Shown: positions 28,862-39,318, counted from the stretch's first letter. The stretch is DNA of 64,000 bases from Flavobacterium sp. ASV13 (GCF_000745775.1 NZ_JQJY01000003.1:1-64000); one strand, 5' to 3'. The notes: generated by a model from the sequence alone, not told the origin. Made by a program: numbers and translations.

Positions 28862-30928
28862 TTATATTAATTTCTTTAAACCTGCGTAAACTGCAAGCTC
28901 AACATCGGCATACTCTTTTGTATTGCAGTCTTCGATTAATTTCTTCAAATCTTCTGATTTTAAAGTTGATTTGTTGTCCAAAACCAATAAAACCTGTTCT
29001 GAGGCGTCACTTAATTTTTTTGACAAAGGAAGAAATGACTGTACTAGTGGTGCATTTGCGCTTAATTCATTTAATCCTTTATTCACAGAAATCCATTTCG
29101 TTAAAAATGATGCCACTTTAGCTTTATTTTCAGGCGTTTTATTCGCTACATATTGCGTTACTGCTTCATTAAAAGTTAGCGCATCTTTTGCATCAGGCGT
29201 GCATGCATCTGCAAAAAGTGTCAATGGCGAATACATTTGATATTCCGTTCCACCCTTGTTTCGCGTATATCCTTTTAATGGTTCGCAAACATTCGAAAAC
29301 TCATTTAACAAACTGATATCCTGATTGTTTGCAATATTTCTTAAGATTACAGCTTTGTTACGAATATGCGTCAATCCTAATTCTTCAAGTCTAAATGAAA
29401 CTACATCTAAACGTTTGCGCATATTGGACACATCTGTAATGTCTTCTGCCGACCAAAGTCTTTCTGCAATTGCAGCTGTTCTTGGCCAAACTCTTGAATC
29501 TATTGTCGTTTCAGATGCAAGCTCTGTCCACATTGTAGCTTCTCCTCCTAAAATTCTTGCTTTTTCTTCTGAAGTTAAATTTGATCCTTTTGGCATTGGA
29601 TCATTTAAATAATGACTTTCAACCGGATACATCAAGTCGATATAATAACCGTTTGATAATACGGTTTTACACCCTTTTTTTACTGCATCAACTAAAGATT
29701 GTCCAGCAGCCATTCCTTCATTTGCACCTCTCCACGAATGAACAATCGCTTCTTTTGAAAGGTCTTTGGTTAAAATTTCTTCCCATCCCATTAATTGTTT
29801 TCCGTGCTTTTTAAGCATTGGAGCCAATTGCATGGTGAAATACGTTTGTAACTCGTGGTTTGTTTTTAAATTATGCTTCTTTTTAAACTCTTGAATTTTC
29901 GGATTTGCATCCCAATCTTTCCCCTCATTTTCGTCTCCCCCAATATGAAAATAAGCTCCAGGAAATAATGGGCAAACCTCATCAAAAAGTTCACTTAAAA
30001 TTTGATATGTTTTAGGATTTGAAGGATCTAATGTTGGCGAAAAAATACCGGCATTTCTTTCAATTCCATAGGTAGCAATTGCTGTTCCCTGAATATTTTT
30101 TTCAGAAGTTCCTCCTGTCAACGTAATCACTTTGCTTCCAATTTCTGGATAAGCTGTTAAAATCGAAGATCCGTGACCTGGAACATCTATTTCCGGAACT
30201 ATTAAAATACCGCGCTCATCAGCATATTTTACGATATTTTTAATTTCCTCTTGTGTGTAATATAATCCATCCGAAGCAACCTCAATTAGTTTTGGATGTT
30301 TTTTCATTTCGATTCTCCATCCTTGATCGTCAACCAAATGCCAATGAAAAACATTCATTTTCATTGCTGCCAATCCGTCAATATTTCTTTTGATAACATC
30401 AACAGGCTGAAAATGTCTTGAAGCATCAATCATCAATCCTCTCCAAGTAAATCTCGGAAAATCTGCAATTTGAGTGTTCGGAAAATAAAATGAGGTATTA
30501 TTATTTTGCAATAACTGCAATAAGGTTTCAAGACCATGCAAAGCACCTAAATCACTTGTTGCGTTTATTGTAATTTTATTTTGTTTGACATCTAAATGAT
30601 AACTTTCATCTTCGTACAAACCAATTTTTCCGCTTTTGGTACAGTTTATCTGAAGTTCTGCAGTTGGGACTTCATTTAATTTTGTAACAAAACCTTGAGA
30701 GAAAAACATACCAGTCCGTCCATCTAAACGGCGCAAAAAACGCGTTACCCCTCCAAAAATTCTTGGATTTGGGTTTCCGGTAATATTTACTTTAAAACTT
30801 TTAGTTAAAGCAAAATTTCCGTCGTTTATAACAACACTCTGAGGCCAAGGCATAAGATTTAGCTGCTCTTTTTGAACCTGAGCACTAGATGTTAAACCTG
30901 CAAATAGTAGGACTAATAAATACTTCAT
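28862..30928 (-). CDS. GH20 beta-N-acetylhexosaminidase
   Basis: I start at MKYLLVLLFAG (30928, 688 residues) because it gives a proper signal peptide (to TSSAQ); the frame is open to 31018. An N-terminal GH20b domain (about 20-150) precedes the catalytic barrel, with FTWRGLMIDASRHFQPVD near 160 and the catalytic pair in HIGGDENEGKDW (Asp332-Glu333). A helical tail follows from about 530. GH20 enzymes release GlcNAc from chito-oligosaccharides by substrate-assisted catalysis. It lies downstream of nagB in the susC1 operon and probably acts in the periplasm on imported oligomers. Confidence 0.95.
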   Translation of the reverse strand: MKYLLVLLFAGLTSSAQVQKEQLNLMPWPQSVVINDGNFALTKSFKVNITGNPNPRIFGGVTRFLRRLDGRTGMFFSQGFVTKLNEVPTAELQINCTKSGKIGLYEDESYHLDVKQNKITINATSDLGALHGLETLLQLLQNNNTSFYFPNTQIADFPRFTWRGLMIDASRHFQPVDVIKRNIDGLAAMKMNVFHWHLVDDQGWRIEMKKHPKLIEVASDGLYYTQEEIKNIVKYADERGILIVPEIDVPGHGSSILTAYPEIGSKVITLTGGTSEKNIQGTAIATYGIERNAGIFSPTLDPSNPKTYQILSELFDEVCPLFPGAYFHIGGDENEGKDWDANPKIQEFKKKHNLKTNHELQTYFTMQLAPMLKKHGKQLMGWEEILTKDLSKEAIVHSWRGANEGMAAGQSLVDAVKKGCKTVLSNGYYIDLMYPVESHYLNDPMPKGSNLTSEEKARILGGEATMWTELASETTIDSRVWPRTAAIAERLWSAEDITDVSNMRKRLDVVSFRLEELGLTHIRNKAVILRNIANNQDISLLNEFSNVCEPLKGYTRNKGGTEYQMYSPLTLFADACTPDAKDALTFNEAVTQYVANKTPENKAKVASFLTKWISVNKGLNELSANAPLVQSFLPLSKKLSDASEQVLLVLDNKSTLKSEDLKKLIEDCNTKEYADVELAVYAGLKKLI

Positions 30929-31087
30929 TTTAATTTTTTTGAAATGATGTTTCCCTGAAGAAACAGTAATAAATAGATAAAAGAAACAAAACTCAGAAGG
31001 ATCTCTATTGAACCTCACTAATCGCTATGAAACCAATCTGAATTTTGTAATTCGACTCGCTCTAAATACGAATCTTAAATTTTTATT

Positions 31088-33028
31088 CTAGTAATCAAAG
31101 CGTTTAAAGGCTTCGATTGCTTCATATTCTGCTAAACCTAATTCATCATACAGAATTGCTGTGTTTTTATTTCTGTCTTCGGCTCTAACCCAGAATTCTC
31201 TTGAATCATTTCCTTGGAACATAACTCTATCTTTTTGAGATTGATGGTATAAAATCGCATGACGTTTCAACAATACTTCTGAAGGAGAAAGTGGAACTGC
31301 CATGTCAATTTCGTGGATATCCCATTCGTGCCAAGCGCCTCTGTAAAGCCAAAGCCAGCAGTCATCCATGTATTTTTCTGGTTTCAATTCTTTCATTGCT
31401 GCAAAAATCGCATTCAAACATACTTCATGCGTTCCGTGCGGATCTGCCAAATCTCCGGCTGCAAAAACCTGATGCGGTTTTATTCTTGCGATGATTTCTT
31501 TTACAATAGCAATATCTTCTGGTCCTAACGGATTCTTTTTTACCTGTCCAGTTTCATAAAACGGAAGATCTAAAAAGTGTGTATTTTCATCTTTTAGGCC
31601 AATGTATCTTGTTGCTGCGTAAGATTCTCTTCTTCTGATTAATCCTTTTAGTTTTCTAACTTCTAGAGAATCAATCTGATTTTCTGATTTGTTGTTCAAA
31701 AACTCAATAACCGATTTGAAATTGATATCTTTTGGAAGATTTTCTCCTGCAAAATCATTGCAAACTTCGGCAAACTTCAATGCTTCGTCATCAGTAACCG
31801 CTATATTTCCAGAAGTCTGATATACGACGTGTACATCATGGCCTTGTTTGATCAATTTTGAAAAAGTTCCTCCCATCGAAATCACGTCATCATCCGGGTG
31901 CGGACTGAAAAGAATCACTCTTTTTTTGGCTGGATTGGCTCTTTCTGGACGATGTGAATCGTCTGTATTTGGTTTTCCTCCTGGCCATCCTGTAATCGTG
32001 TGCTGCAATACATTGAACATATTGATGTTCAAATCGTAAGCAGAACCTTCCTGCGCCAAAAGATCAGACATTCCGTTATTATTGTAATCACGGTCTGTCA
32101 GTTTTAATATCGATTGTTTTGTTTTTTGGCACAACCAAACAATCGCTTTGCTTTTTAATTCCTGAGTCCAGATGCATTCTCCAACAAGCCAAGGCGTTTT
32201 GAAACGTGTCAACTCAGAAGCTGCAGACTGATCCAATACGAAAGTTGCATTTGGATGATTTTGTAAAAATGTGGCAGGAACTTCAGAACTGATATCTCCT
32301 TGAATTGTTCTTTTGATGATATCGGCTTTATTTTGCCCCCAAGCCATTAATACAATTCGTTTTGATCTCATAATGGTTGAAACTCCCATCGTAATTGCAC
32401 GTTTTGGAACGTTGTCAATTCCGTTGAAATCAGAAGAGGCATCAACTCTTGTAATATGATCCAATGTAATGATTCGTGTTCCTGAATTGATATGTGAACC
32501 TGGTTCGTTGAAACCAACGTGGCCTGTACGTCCAATTCCTAACAACTGAAAATCAAGTCCACCAGCTTGTTTTATATTCATTTCATAATCTATGCAATAT
32601 TGATTCAATTCATCAATTGCAACTGTACCGTCAGGAATATTAACATTTTCAGGCTTAATATCAATGTGATTAAAAAGATGCTGATGCATGAAATAATGAT
32701 AGCTCTGATTATTCTCTTTTGACATTGGATAGTATTCATCCAAGTTGAAAGTAATTACATTGCTAAAGCTTAATCCTTCTTCTCTGTGCATTCTCACTAG
32801 TTCCTCATAAACCTTTATAGGAGAAGAACCTGTTGCCAAACCTAATACGCAAGATTTGTTTTTTTCTTGCTTCAATCTGATTAACTGAGCAATTTCCTGC
32901 GCAACAATTATAGATGCTTCGGCAGAATTTTTGAAAATTTCGTTATGAATTTTCTCGAATCTTGTCTCTTCAAATTTACCGGCGCTTTTATAGCTGATAT
33001 CAGGTTTAATTTCTAAAGCACTTTTCAT
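31088..33028 (-). CDS. nagB: Glucosamine-6-phosphate deaminase fused to a PIG-L/LmbE-like domain
   Basis: At 646 residues it is far longer than classic NagB (about 260). Residues 25-290 are the NagB domain: LGLATGSSPIKVYEEL, FNLDEYYPM (Asp97, Glu98) and GIGRTGHVGFNEPGS (His170, Glu175). The C-terminal part (about 370-620) is a LmbE/PIG-L domain with the zinc motif FSPHPDDDVISMGG and a second motif DPHGTHEVC. NagB converts GlcN-6-P to fructose-6-P and ammonia; PIG-L proteins remove N-acetyl groups from GlcNAc. This two-domain form is typical of Bacteroidota. No separate nagA is seen in the window, so the fused domain may supply deacetylation (inference). The Asp that precedes GH in E. coli NagB is Thr168 here. 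Confidence 0.93.
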   Translation of the reverse strand: MKSALEIKPDISYKSAGKFEETRFEKIHNEIFKNSAEASIIVAQEIAQLIRLKQEKNKSCVLGLATGSSPIKVYEELVRMHREEGLSFSNVITFNLDEYYPMSKENNQSYHYFMHQHLFNHIDIKPENVNIPDGTVAIDELNQYCIDYEMNIKQAGGLDFQLLGIGRTGHVGFNEPGSHINSGTRIITLDHITRVDASSDFNGIDNVPKRAITMGVSTIMRSKRIVLMAWGQNKADIIKRTIQGDISSEVPATFLQNHPNATFVLDQSAASELTRFKTPWLVGECIWTQELKSKAIVWLCQKTKQSILKLTDRDYNNNGMSDLLAQEGSAYDLNINMFNVLQHTITGWPGGKPNTDDSHRPERANPAKKRVILFSPHPDDDVISMGGTFSKLIKQGHDVHVVYQTSGNIAVTDDEALKFAEVCNDFAGENLPKDINFKSVIEFLNNKSENQIDSLEVRKLKGLIRRRESYAATRYIGLKDENTHFLDLPFYETGQVKKNPLGPEDIAIVKEIIARIKPHQVFAAGDLADPHGTHEVCLNAIFAAMKELKPEKYMDDCWLWLYRGAWHEWDIHEIDMAVPLSPSEVLLKRHAILYHQSQKDRVMFQGNDSREFWVRAEDRNKNTAILYDELGLAEYEAIEAFKRFDY

Positions 33029-33145
33029 TTTTTTCTTTTTTTGGTATGTACAATTTTGGTTTTTTAAATGGTATAAGTAACTCTCATTACTTATACCATT
33101 TTCAATTACTAACCAAACTTAAATCCTTTTATTCTTTATGTTTTC

Positions 33146-34729
33146 TTAGAATTTGTTAACTCCAGTATCCCACCAAAGTCTTGTTGCTCCAGTATCAGGT
33201 CCGCCTAAAAGCTGAACACCTTGAGCATAACCAGCTGGATTAGAAGTTTTCTCATTTACATAGAAATTCAATCTTCTAACAAATGTTCCGTTAGGGATTT
33301 TCCCTCCTGACAAGTTATTTGCTGGCAAGAATAATTTTGGATATCCAGTTCTTCTTGTTTCTGCCCAAGCTTCTTGACCATCAGGGAAACCAGCAATCCA
33401 TTTTTGAGTAATAATTTTTTGAAGTTTCACTTCATTAGTCGCTGCATCAGACCATTTTACAGTTACCAAATTTTGCGCTGCAATGTTATTAGCTGCATTT
33501 AACGGATCTGTAAAATTAGCTGGCATTGAAACATCATCAGCAATGTAAGTAGCTGCACTTCCTGCACCTAATTGAGCAAAAGAAGTTGCAATTCCTGCTT
33601 CATAAAATGACTGAGCAGATCCACCAACATTCCAGCCTTTTAATGCTGCTTCAGCTTTTAAGAAATAAGATTCAGATGCATTGAACCAAGGAATTAAGTT
33701 ATTTTCTACAATAGGTCCAACTTTAGAGAATAAATCTGCCTTTGCTGTTCTATAATCAGCATCAACTAAAGTTCCCATTCTAATACCTTGATAAATACCT
33801 CCTGTACCAGTATAAAAGAATGTCGCTCTTCTTGGATCATTATACCCATTCATGATAGAAGTAATTGCTCCACCTGCGTTAATATCTGCCCAAGGACCTG
33901 TATAGGTTTTAACAGGATGCTCAGCTATGTAAGCCATGTTTTCAGCATTAGATGTAATTACACCTAAACCAGCTAACGCCGCTTCACCTTCTGTTTTCGC
34001 TTTTGCAGGATCAATATTAGAGATACGTAATGCTAAACGTAATCTTAAAGAGTTAGCAAACTTTACCCAAGTTGCTACGCTTCCGTGAGCTGTAGTTCCA
34101 TCAGTTTTATCAGCACTATCGGGAAAGAAAGTAGCAGCCTTATTTGCTGTAGCTATAGGAGTTAAAATATCAATTGCAGTTTTTAACTCTGTGAAAAATT
34201 TATCATAAACTGCTTTTTGAGAATCATAAGGAGTTGTTCCGTCAGCATTTCCAAAACCTGAATATACGATTGGCCCGTAATAATCTGTTGTTTTATGCAT
34301 TGCATAAACTTTTAAAATTAAAGACCATGCATAAAATTGAGGATATTTCTCTTTTGTTAGTTTCTCAAGATTATAAGCATTAACCATTTCTTTTTGATAC
34401 TTCTGAACCCATTCAGCACCATTCCAACCATCAACAAGAGCATAAGTAGAGTTATTGCTGTTACCTGCAAAATCATGAGGAGTTCCCATATATCCTGAAA
34501 AGATATCTGCATTTAAGTTAAATTGAATATCTCCCTGCCAATCATCAGCAACCAAGATATACATTCCTCTTTGCATAGTCTTAAGAGGAGCTTTTACCTG
34601 GTTAAAATCTTGCTCTAATTGAGTATTACTAAAACCAGTTTCGTTGGTATTTATATCCTCAAAATCACCCGTACAGCTAGCTAATGAAAGGGCTAAAACT
34701 GAACCAAATATTAATAATTTATTTTTCAT
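33146..34729 (-). CDS. SusD/RagB-like lipoprotein, chitin locus pair 1
   Basis: Starting at MKNKLLIFG (34729) gives 527 residues with a lipobox LALSLASC, the normal form for these surface lipoproteins; the frame extends 10 codons upstream without a better start. Family landmarks include the N-terminal TGDFEDINTNETGF, the TPR-like core with LYAMHKTTDYYGPI-type sequence (KVYAMHKTTDYYGP), ANSLRLRLALRISN, the Trp/Gly-rich EAALKGWNVGG and the C-terminal PDGQEAWAETRRTGYPKLFLP. SusD proteins cap their SusC partner and capture glycans. It follows susC1 directly and should bind chito-oligosaccharides. Confidence 0.93.
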   Translation of the reverse strand: MKNKLLIFGSVLALSLASCTGDFEDINTNETGFSNTQLEQDFNQVKAPLKTMQRGMYILVADDWQGDIQFNLNADIFSGYMGTPHDFAGNSNNSTYALVDGWNGAEWVQKYQKEMVNAYNLEKLTKEKYPQFYAWSLILKVYAMHKTTDYYGPIVYSGFGNADGTTPYDSQKAVYDKFFTELKTAIDILTPIATANKAATFFPDSADKTDGTTAHGSVATWVKFANSLRLRLALRISNIDPAKAKTEGEAALAGLGVITSNAENMAYIAEHPVKTYTGPWADINAGGAITSIMNGYNDPRRATFFYTGTGGIYQGIRMGTLVDADYRTAKADLFSKVGPIVENNLIPWFNASESYFLKAEAALKGWNVGGSAQSFYEAGIATSFAQLGAGSAATYIADDVSMPANFTDPLNAANNIAAQNLVTVKWSDAATNEVKLQKIITQKWIAGFPDGQEAWAETRRTGYPKLFLPANNLSGGKIPNGTFVRRLNFYVNEKTSNPAGYAQGVQLLGGPDTGATRLWWDTGVNKF

Positions 34730-34885
34730 CTGTGAATTTTTATCGTTAATTAAAATCATTTGTTTTTGATTTGTAAGCTACCTTTATAAAGGTTTATTGT
34801 CTGTTATTTTTTCATTATTCTACATTCATACAAACAAAATGTTTCGCGTTAACCAAAAAAGGTTTTGTCCTTTTATTATATTATG

Positions 34886-37800
34886 TTAGAAAGTTAAATT
34901 TAAATTAACACCTATACTTCTTGTTGAAGGCATTCCAAAAATATCAACACCTTGCAATCCTTCTCCTGAACTTAATGTTACGTTTGGATCAAACGGAGCA
35001 TCTTTATAGAAGAAAAATAAGTTTTTACCAACAAGAGAAACATTCACTGCATTAAAAATTGTGCTTTTGCTAAAGTCAAATGTATATCCTAGAGAAAGCT
35101 CACCTAACTTAACATTTGTTGCTTTGTACATATACTCTCCAGTAGCACCAGCTCTATCTCCAACTGAACTATAGTAATTTTGTGCAGACATTGTTGTCAC
35201 TGGATTTCCGTTGTCATCTATACCGTTTACTTTAACTCCACCAGCATCTCTTGCAGCACCTGAAGCCTTAGAAACACCATAAGAATCAAGCATTGCCTCA
35301 GTCATACTCATTACATTACCTCCAAATCTACCGTCAATAAGAATATTTAAGAATATTTTTTTGTATTTGAATGAGTTTGAAAAACCTAACATAAAATCAG
35401 GGTTTGAGCTTCCCATGTCTACCCAGTCCGTTTTTTGAACTAAAGCCTGATCTCCAACACCAGCAAGCAGCATTTGACCTTGTGCGTTTCTCAAAATATC
35501 TTTCCCCTGAATTGTCCCGAATGGTTGTCCTACTTTCATTACATATCTATAACTATTTGGATCTCCATTAGTCAAGATAACTGTATTAACTTCGCCATTT
35601 GCACCTGTACCTAAGCTAAGAACCGTATTTTTATTTGAAGCATAATTCAGTCCAAGATCCCAAGAGAATTTATCTGTTTGAATTGCTTTACCTGTTACTG
35701 TAATCTCAAAACCTTTATTTTCGATACTACCAGCATTGAATGCGTAATTAGTATATCCGGTAGTATTTGGAATTGGAGCCGGAGAAGTAATTAATTGATT
35801 TTTTGTTTCATTTCTGTAGTATGTAAAATCAAATCCAATTCTGTTATTTAAGAATCTCCATTCTGTACCAAATTCATATGAATTTTGCATTTCTGGTTTC
35901 AAAGAAGTTCCAGGTTGTGGACCAACTATTGGTGCTGTAACTTGACCACCAACTATAGTATTTACTGGTGAAGTTAAGAAAGGAGATATATCATTACCTA
36001 CTTGAGCATATGAAGCTCTAACTTTTGCATAACTAATTGACTCCGGTAATGTTACCATTTGGCTCAATATAGCTGATAAACCTACAGATGGATAAAAGAA
36101 GCTTAAATTATTTGTATTAACTAAAGTTGATGACCAGTCATTTCTTCCTGTCAAATCAAGGTAAAGCATATCTTTGTAACCAATAGTAGCACTTGCAAAA
36201 AGTGACTGCACTTCTTTTTTACCTCCAATAGTATGTGCATTTCTTTCAGCAGATACGAAGTTTCCTGTATTAAACCAGTTCGCATTAATTAATCCATTTT
36301 TTTGACCTGAATCACTGATGTAAGCATCATTAATTGTTGATTTTGTAATACTTGTACCAACATTCGCACTGAATGAGAAATCATCACTGAATTTTGTATT
36401 GATAGTAGCAATTAAATCCCCGTATAACTGATTACTTTCACTATCTGAGTAAATGTATCTACCTGTAGATGGCGCCAATGTTTCATTTGTACCAGCATAC
36501 ATTCTTTTATCAAAGATATTATCAAATTTATTATAACCTCCTCTTGCTTTAATACTTAACCATTCATTAGCTTTATATGTAATAGCTGCAGATGTAATTA
36601 AAGATTGGTTTTTATCGATTGATTGATTTCTGTTTAAGATCCACCCTGGATTTTGAATAATATCCGATGTTGCAGATGGCCATCTTTGGGTCATTAAGTT
36701 TCTAGCCGGATCAAATACTTCAAAATTGTTGTAATAATCATTAAAATCATTTCCTCTTGGGAATAAATAAGCTCCAGTTAATGGGTTGAAATATAATCCG
36801 TTTGTTGGTTTATTTATAATTTTTTGCTCAGCATAAGATATCGAACCGTCAATAGTTACTTTATCATCAAATAATTTAACACTTTGACGAAGTGCAATAT
36901 TGTTTTTCTTAAACTCATTAGTTGGGATTACTCCGTCAACTTTAGTATTTGCATAAGTAAGACTAGTCGACATTTTATCAGATCCACCATTTACAGATAC
37001 TGAGTTAATCATAGTAACACCTGTATTGTAGAAATCCTTAACGTGGTCAGGAGAATTTTTAGCTGCACCCCAAGTTTTGTCAGATGATGGAGCTGCTCCA
37101 TAATTAGTTTGAAATTCAGGTAATGAGACAACATTGTCTACAAATAAACTCGCATTATAATTTGCTGTTACTTTTCCTTCTTTTCCTTTTTTAGTAGTTA
37201 CTAAGATTACACCATTTGCACCTTGAGAACCATATAAAGCAGCTGCAGAAGCTCCTTTAAGAACTGTCATAGATTCAATGTCATCAGGGTTCATCATCGA
37301 AATTGCATCACCACCATCTCTGTTTCCTCCTGCTGTATCTCCAAAAACCTGATTTGCCTGAGCAGAATTAGAGTTCAACATCGGAATTCCATCAATAACA
37401 TATAAAGGCTGATTGTTTGTTGCAGATGAGTTACCACGAATAGTTACTTTTACTGCTCCACCAGCTCCAGCAGAACTTTTTCCAACAATTAAACCTGCAA
37501 CTTTTCCAGATAAGCTGTTCATTAAGTTGGCATCTTTAACTCTTGTCACCTCATCACCTTTTACCTCTTGCGCTGCATAAGTAAGCGTCTTTTTTGATCT
37601 TTTTAAACCTAATGAAGTAACAACAACTTCACTTAAAGCATTTGAAGATGCATTAACCATTTTTACGTTAACAGTTGTAGCATCACCAACCACAATACTT
37701 TGTGTTTCAAGGCCTACATAGCTAAAAACTAATGTCTGTCCTTTTTGTGCTTCGATTGTATACAATCCGTCAAAATCGGTAGTAGCTCCTTTTTGACTTC

Positions 37801-37933
37801 CTTGTACCAAAACGGATGCCCCTGGCAACGGCATTCCATCAGAACCTGTAATCACACCTTTGACATTTTTCACCTGTGCAAGCGAAACTTGCGCCGTAAA
37901 AACAATCATAAAGATTAAGAAAATTTTTTTCAT
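34886..37933 (-). CDS. SusC/RagA TonB-dependent transporter, chitin locus pair 1
   Basis: A 1015-residue outer-membrane protein. It has a signal peptide ending in SLAQ, a carboxypeptidase-regulatory-like domain (about 24-100, GVITGSDGMPLPGASVLVQG), then the SusC plug with PLYVIDGIPM and SMTVLKGASAAALYGSQGANG, and a 22-strand-type barrel ending in Phe (GVNLNLTF). SusC proteins import oligosaccharides with TonB energy. It opens the operon susC1-susD1-nagB-GH20. Its upstream gap (37934-38292, 359 bp) holds the 31-bp motif and a perfect 12-bp palindrome GAAAACGTTTTC at 38056, and no gene. Confidence 0.95.
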   Translation of the reverse strand: MKKIFLIFMIVFTAQVSLAQVKNVKGVITGSDGMPLPGASVLVQGSQKGATTDFDGLYTIEAQKGQTLVFSYVGLETQSIVVGDATTVNVKMVNASSNALSEVVVTSLGLKRSKKTLTYAAQEVKGDEVTRVKDANLMNSLSGKVAGLIVGKSSAGAGGAVKVTIRGNSSATNNQPLYVIDGIPMLNSNSAQANQVFGDTAGGNRDGGDAISMMNPDDIESMTVLKGASAAALYGSQGANGVILVTTKKGKEGKVTANYNASLFVDNVVSLPEFQTNYGAAPSSDKTWGAAKNSPDHVKDFYNTGVTMINSVSVNGGSDKMSTSLTYANTKVDGVIPTNEFKKNNIALRQSVKLFDDKVTIDGSISYAEQKIINKPTNGLYFNPLTGAYLFPRGNDFNDYYNNFEVFDPARNLMTQRWPSATSDIIQNPGWILNRNQSIDKNQSLITSAAITYKANEWLSIKARGGYNKFDNIFDKRMYAGTNETLAPSTGRYIYSDSESNQLYGDLIATINTKFSDDFSFSANVGTSITKSTINDAYISDSGQKNGLINANWFNTGNFVSAERNAHTIGGKKEVQSLFASATIGYKDMLYLDLTGRNDWSSTLVNTNNLSFFYPSVGLSAILSQMVTLPESISYAKVRASYAQVGNDISPFLTSPVNTIVGGQVTAPIVGPQPGTSLKPEMQNSYEFGTEWRFLNNRIGFDFTYYRNETKNQLITSPAPIPNTTGYTNYAFNAGSIENKGFEITVTGKAIQTDKFSWDLGLNYASNKNTVLSLGTGANGEVNTVILTNGDPNSYRYVMKVGQPFGTIQGKDILRNAQGQMLLAGVGDQALVQKTDWVDMGSSNPDFMLGFSNSFKYKKIFLNILIDGRFGGNVMSMTEAMLDSYGVSKASGAARDAGGVKVNGIDDNGNPVTTMSAQNYYSSVGDRAGATGEYMYKATNVKLGELSLGYTFDFSKSTIFNAVNVSLVGKNLFFFYKDAPFDPNVTLSSGEGLQGVDIFGMPSTRSIGVNLNLTF

Positions 37934-38015
37934 GTTTATTTATTTTGTTAGTTATGACGTAAAATTATTCTTAAGGCATTGTTAAAAAAAATAAATTATA
38001 CAAACAGCCTTAAAC

Positions 38016-38046
38016 TTTAAACAAACGACATAAAACATTCAATAAT
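38016..38046 (-). promoter_or_regulatory. Chitin-locus motif upstream of susC1
   Basis: On the minus strand it reads ATTATTGAA, six variable bases, then ATGTCGTTTGTTTAAA. The same arrangement precedes susC2 (44210-44240) and the MFS permease (46184-46214). It ends 82 bp before the susC1 ATG. It may be a regulator site or a shared core promoter (TTG with a TAAAnTTT-like -7). Confidence 0.6.
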
Positions 38047-38292
38047 GCGTTTTGCGAAAACGTTTTCAAATGAAAATACTAACACGTTTTCAATAATTTT
38101 TCGCATTATATGCAAAAAATTTGCAGATTTAGTAAATAAAACAAAATATTACAACTATTTAAAATACAAGACATTAAATTCAACAATTGCTTCAAAAGTC
38201 TTTCAGCAGGTCTAGTTTTAACAAAATATTAAGAATTATGTCAACTTTCTATTTAACAGATTATATTAAAAATAATGTCGTTCGTATTTTTT

Positions 38293-39318
38293 TTAATTTC
38301 CACAGAGATTAGTGGTCTTGATTTTTAATGATTTATATTTTTGATGAATAACTTCCAATAATGAATACTCATCAAAAGAATCTTGTGCAAGTTCCCAAAT
38401 CATAATTCCTCCCGTGTTTTGAGCTGCATATTCTACCTTTTTTGAAATGGTCGATCTTCCGTTATAATATATCTTCCCTAATTCATCAAGTTCTGCAAAT
38501 TGTTTTCCTGCCTCAACAATTTGTCCGTAAGTTGAACTTGTAACATTTGGATAAGTAAAATTATATCCATAAAAAGGTACTCCGAGTGTCAGTTTTTCAC
38601 TTGGAACATTTTGAAGTTTGTGCCAAAAATCGATTCCATTTTTTGCAAATTCAAAAGAGCTGTGCTGACCTGGATTATTTGGAGTCCACGGCCCTGTGCT
38701 GTCATAAGCCATAATATTTAAAAAATCAAATGCATTCAAAGCTTCGGCACTGATATTTTCAAAACGAGTATTATTAGGCAATGCTGCCGTCATAATTTTT
38801 TTATGTTCAAAAAGACTCTTTTTTAATTCGATTACAAATCCGCTATAGCCAATTGTTACTGCGTTCCATTCGAGATCAATATCAACACCGTCTAAATGAT
38901 GAAGTTCTACAAAATTGATTATATTCTGAATTAAAACAGGTCTGTTTTCTGGTTTGTCAATTAACGAAGACCAATTTAAGGCCTGTTCATCTGAAATTAC
39001 GCCTCCTGCAAGAGAAATACTTATTATAATATTAGGATTGACCGATTTGGCATATTTAACAAGTGCATCAATATCTCCTGTAAAAATGATATTTCCATTT
39101 TTATCGGGATTTGCAAAAGCAATATTCAGATGGGTTAATTTGCAAAACTGAATCGAAGTCATTTTATTAAAATTATCCGATGCCAGATAACCTACAACTC
39201 TGGCCGTTTTAGGCTGGCGATCATCAATATTTGAATCTTTATTTGAAGTGCAGCTGTAAACCGATGCAAGCGAAGTTATAAAGAAAAGAATGCCTAATAA
39301 GGCTTTATTATTGATCAT
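38293..39318 (-). CDS. chiB: GH18 chitinase-like lipoprotein (ChiB type)
   Basis: A single-domain 341-residue GH18 enzyme. The N-terminus is a lipoprotein signal (SLASVYSC, Cys23), so it is probably anchored to the outer membrane. The family strands are clear: VVGYLASDNF, LTHLNIAFANP, IIISISLAGG, and the catalytic motif LDGVDIDLEWN with Glu150; MAYDSTGPW and the final GGIMIWELAQD complete the barrel. In the F. johnsoniae chitin locus a small GH18 (ChiB) sits at the same place between the two susCD pairs. It is likely to shorten oligosaccharides at the surface. The symbol follows that synteny. Confidence 0.92.
   Translation of the reverse strand: MINNKALLGILFFITSLASVYSCTSNKDSNIDDRQPKTARVVGYLASDNFNKMTSIQFCKLTHLNIAFANPDKNGNIIFTGDIDALVKYAKSVNPNIIISISLAGGVISDEQALNWSSLIDKPENRPVLIQNIINFVELHHLDGVDIDLEWNAVTIGYSGFVIELKKSLFEHKKIMTAALPNNTRFENISAEALNAFDFLNIMAYDSTGPWTPNNPGQHSSFEFAKNGIDFWHKLQNVPSEKLTLGVPFYGYNFTYPNVTSSTYGQIVEAGKQFAELDELGKIYYNGRSTISKKVEYAAQNTGGIMIWELAQDSFDEYSLLEVIHQKYKSLKIKTTNLCGN

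Noticed and set aside
31848..32039. Plus-strand frames inside the NagB fusion
   Set aside because: They are short shadow frames opposite strongly conserved coding sequence.
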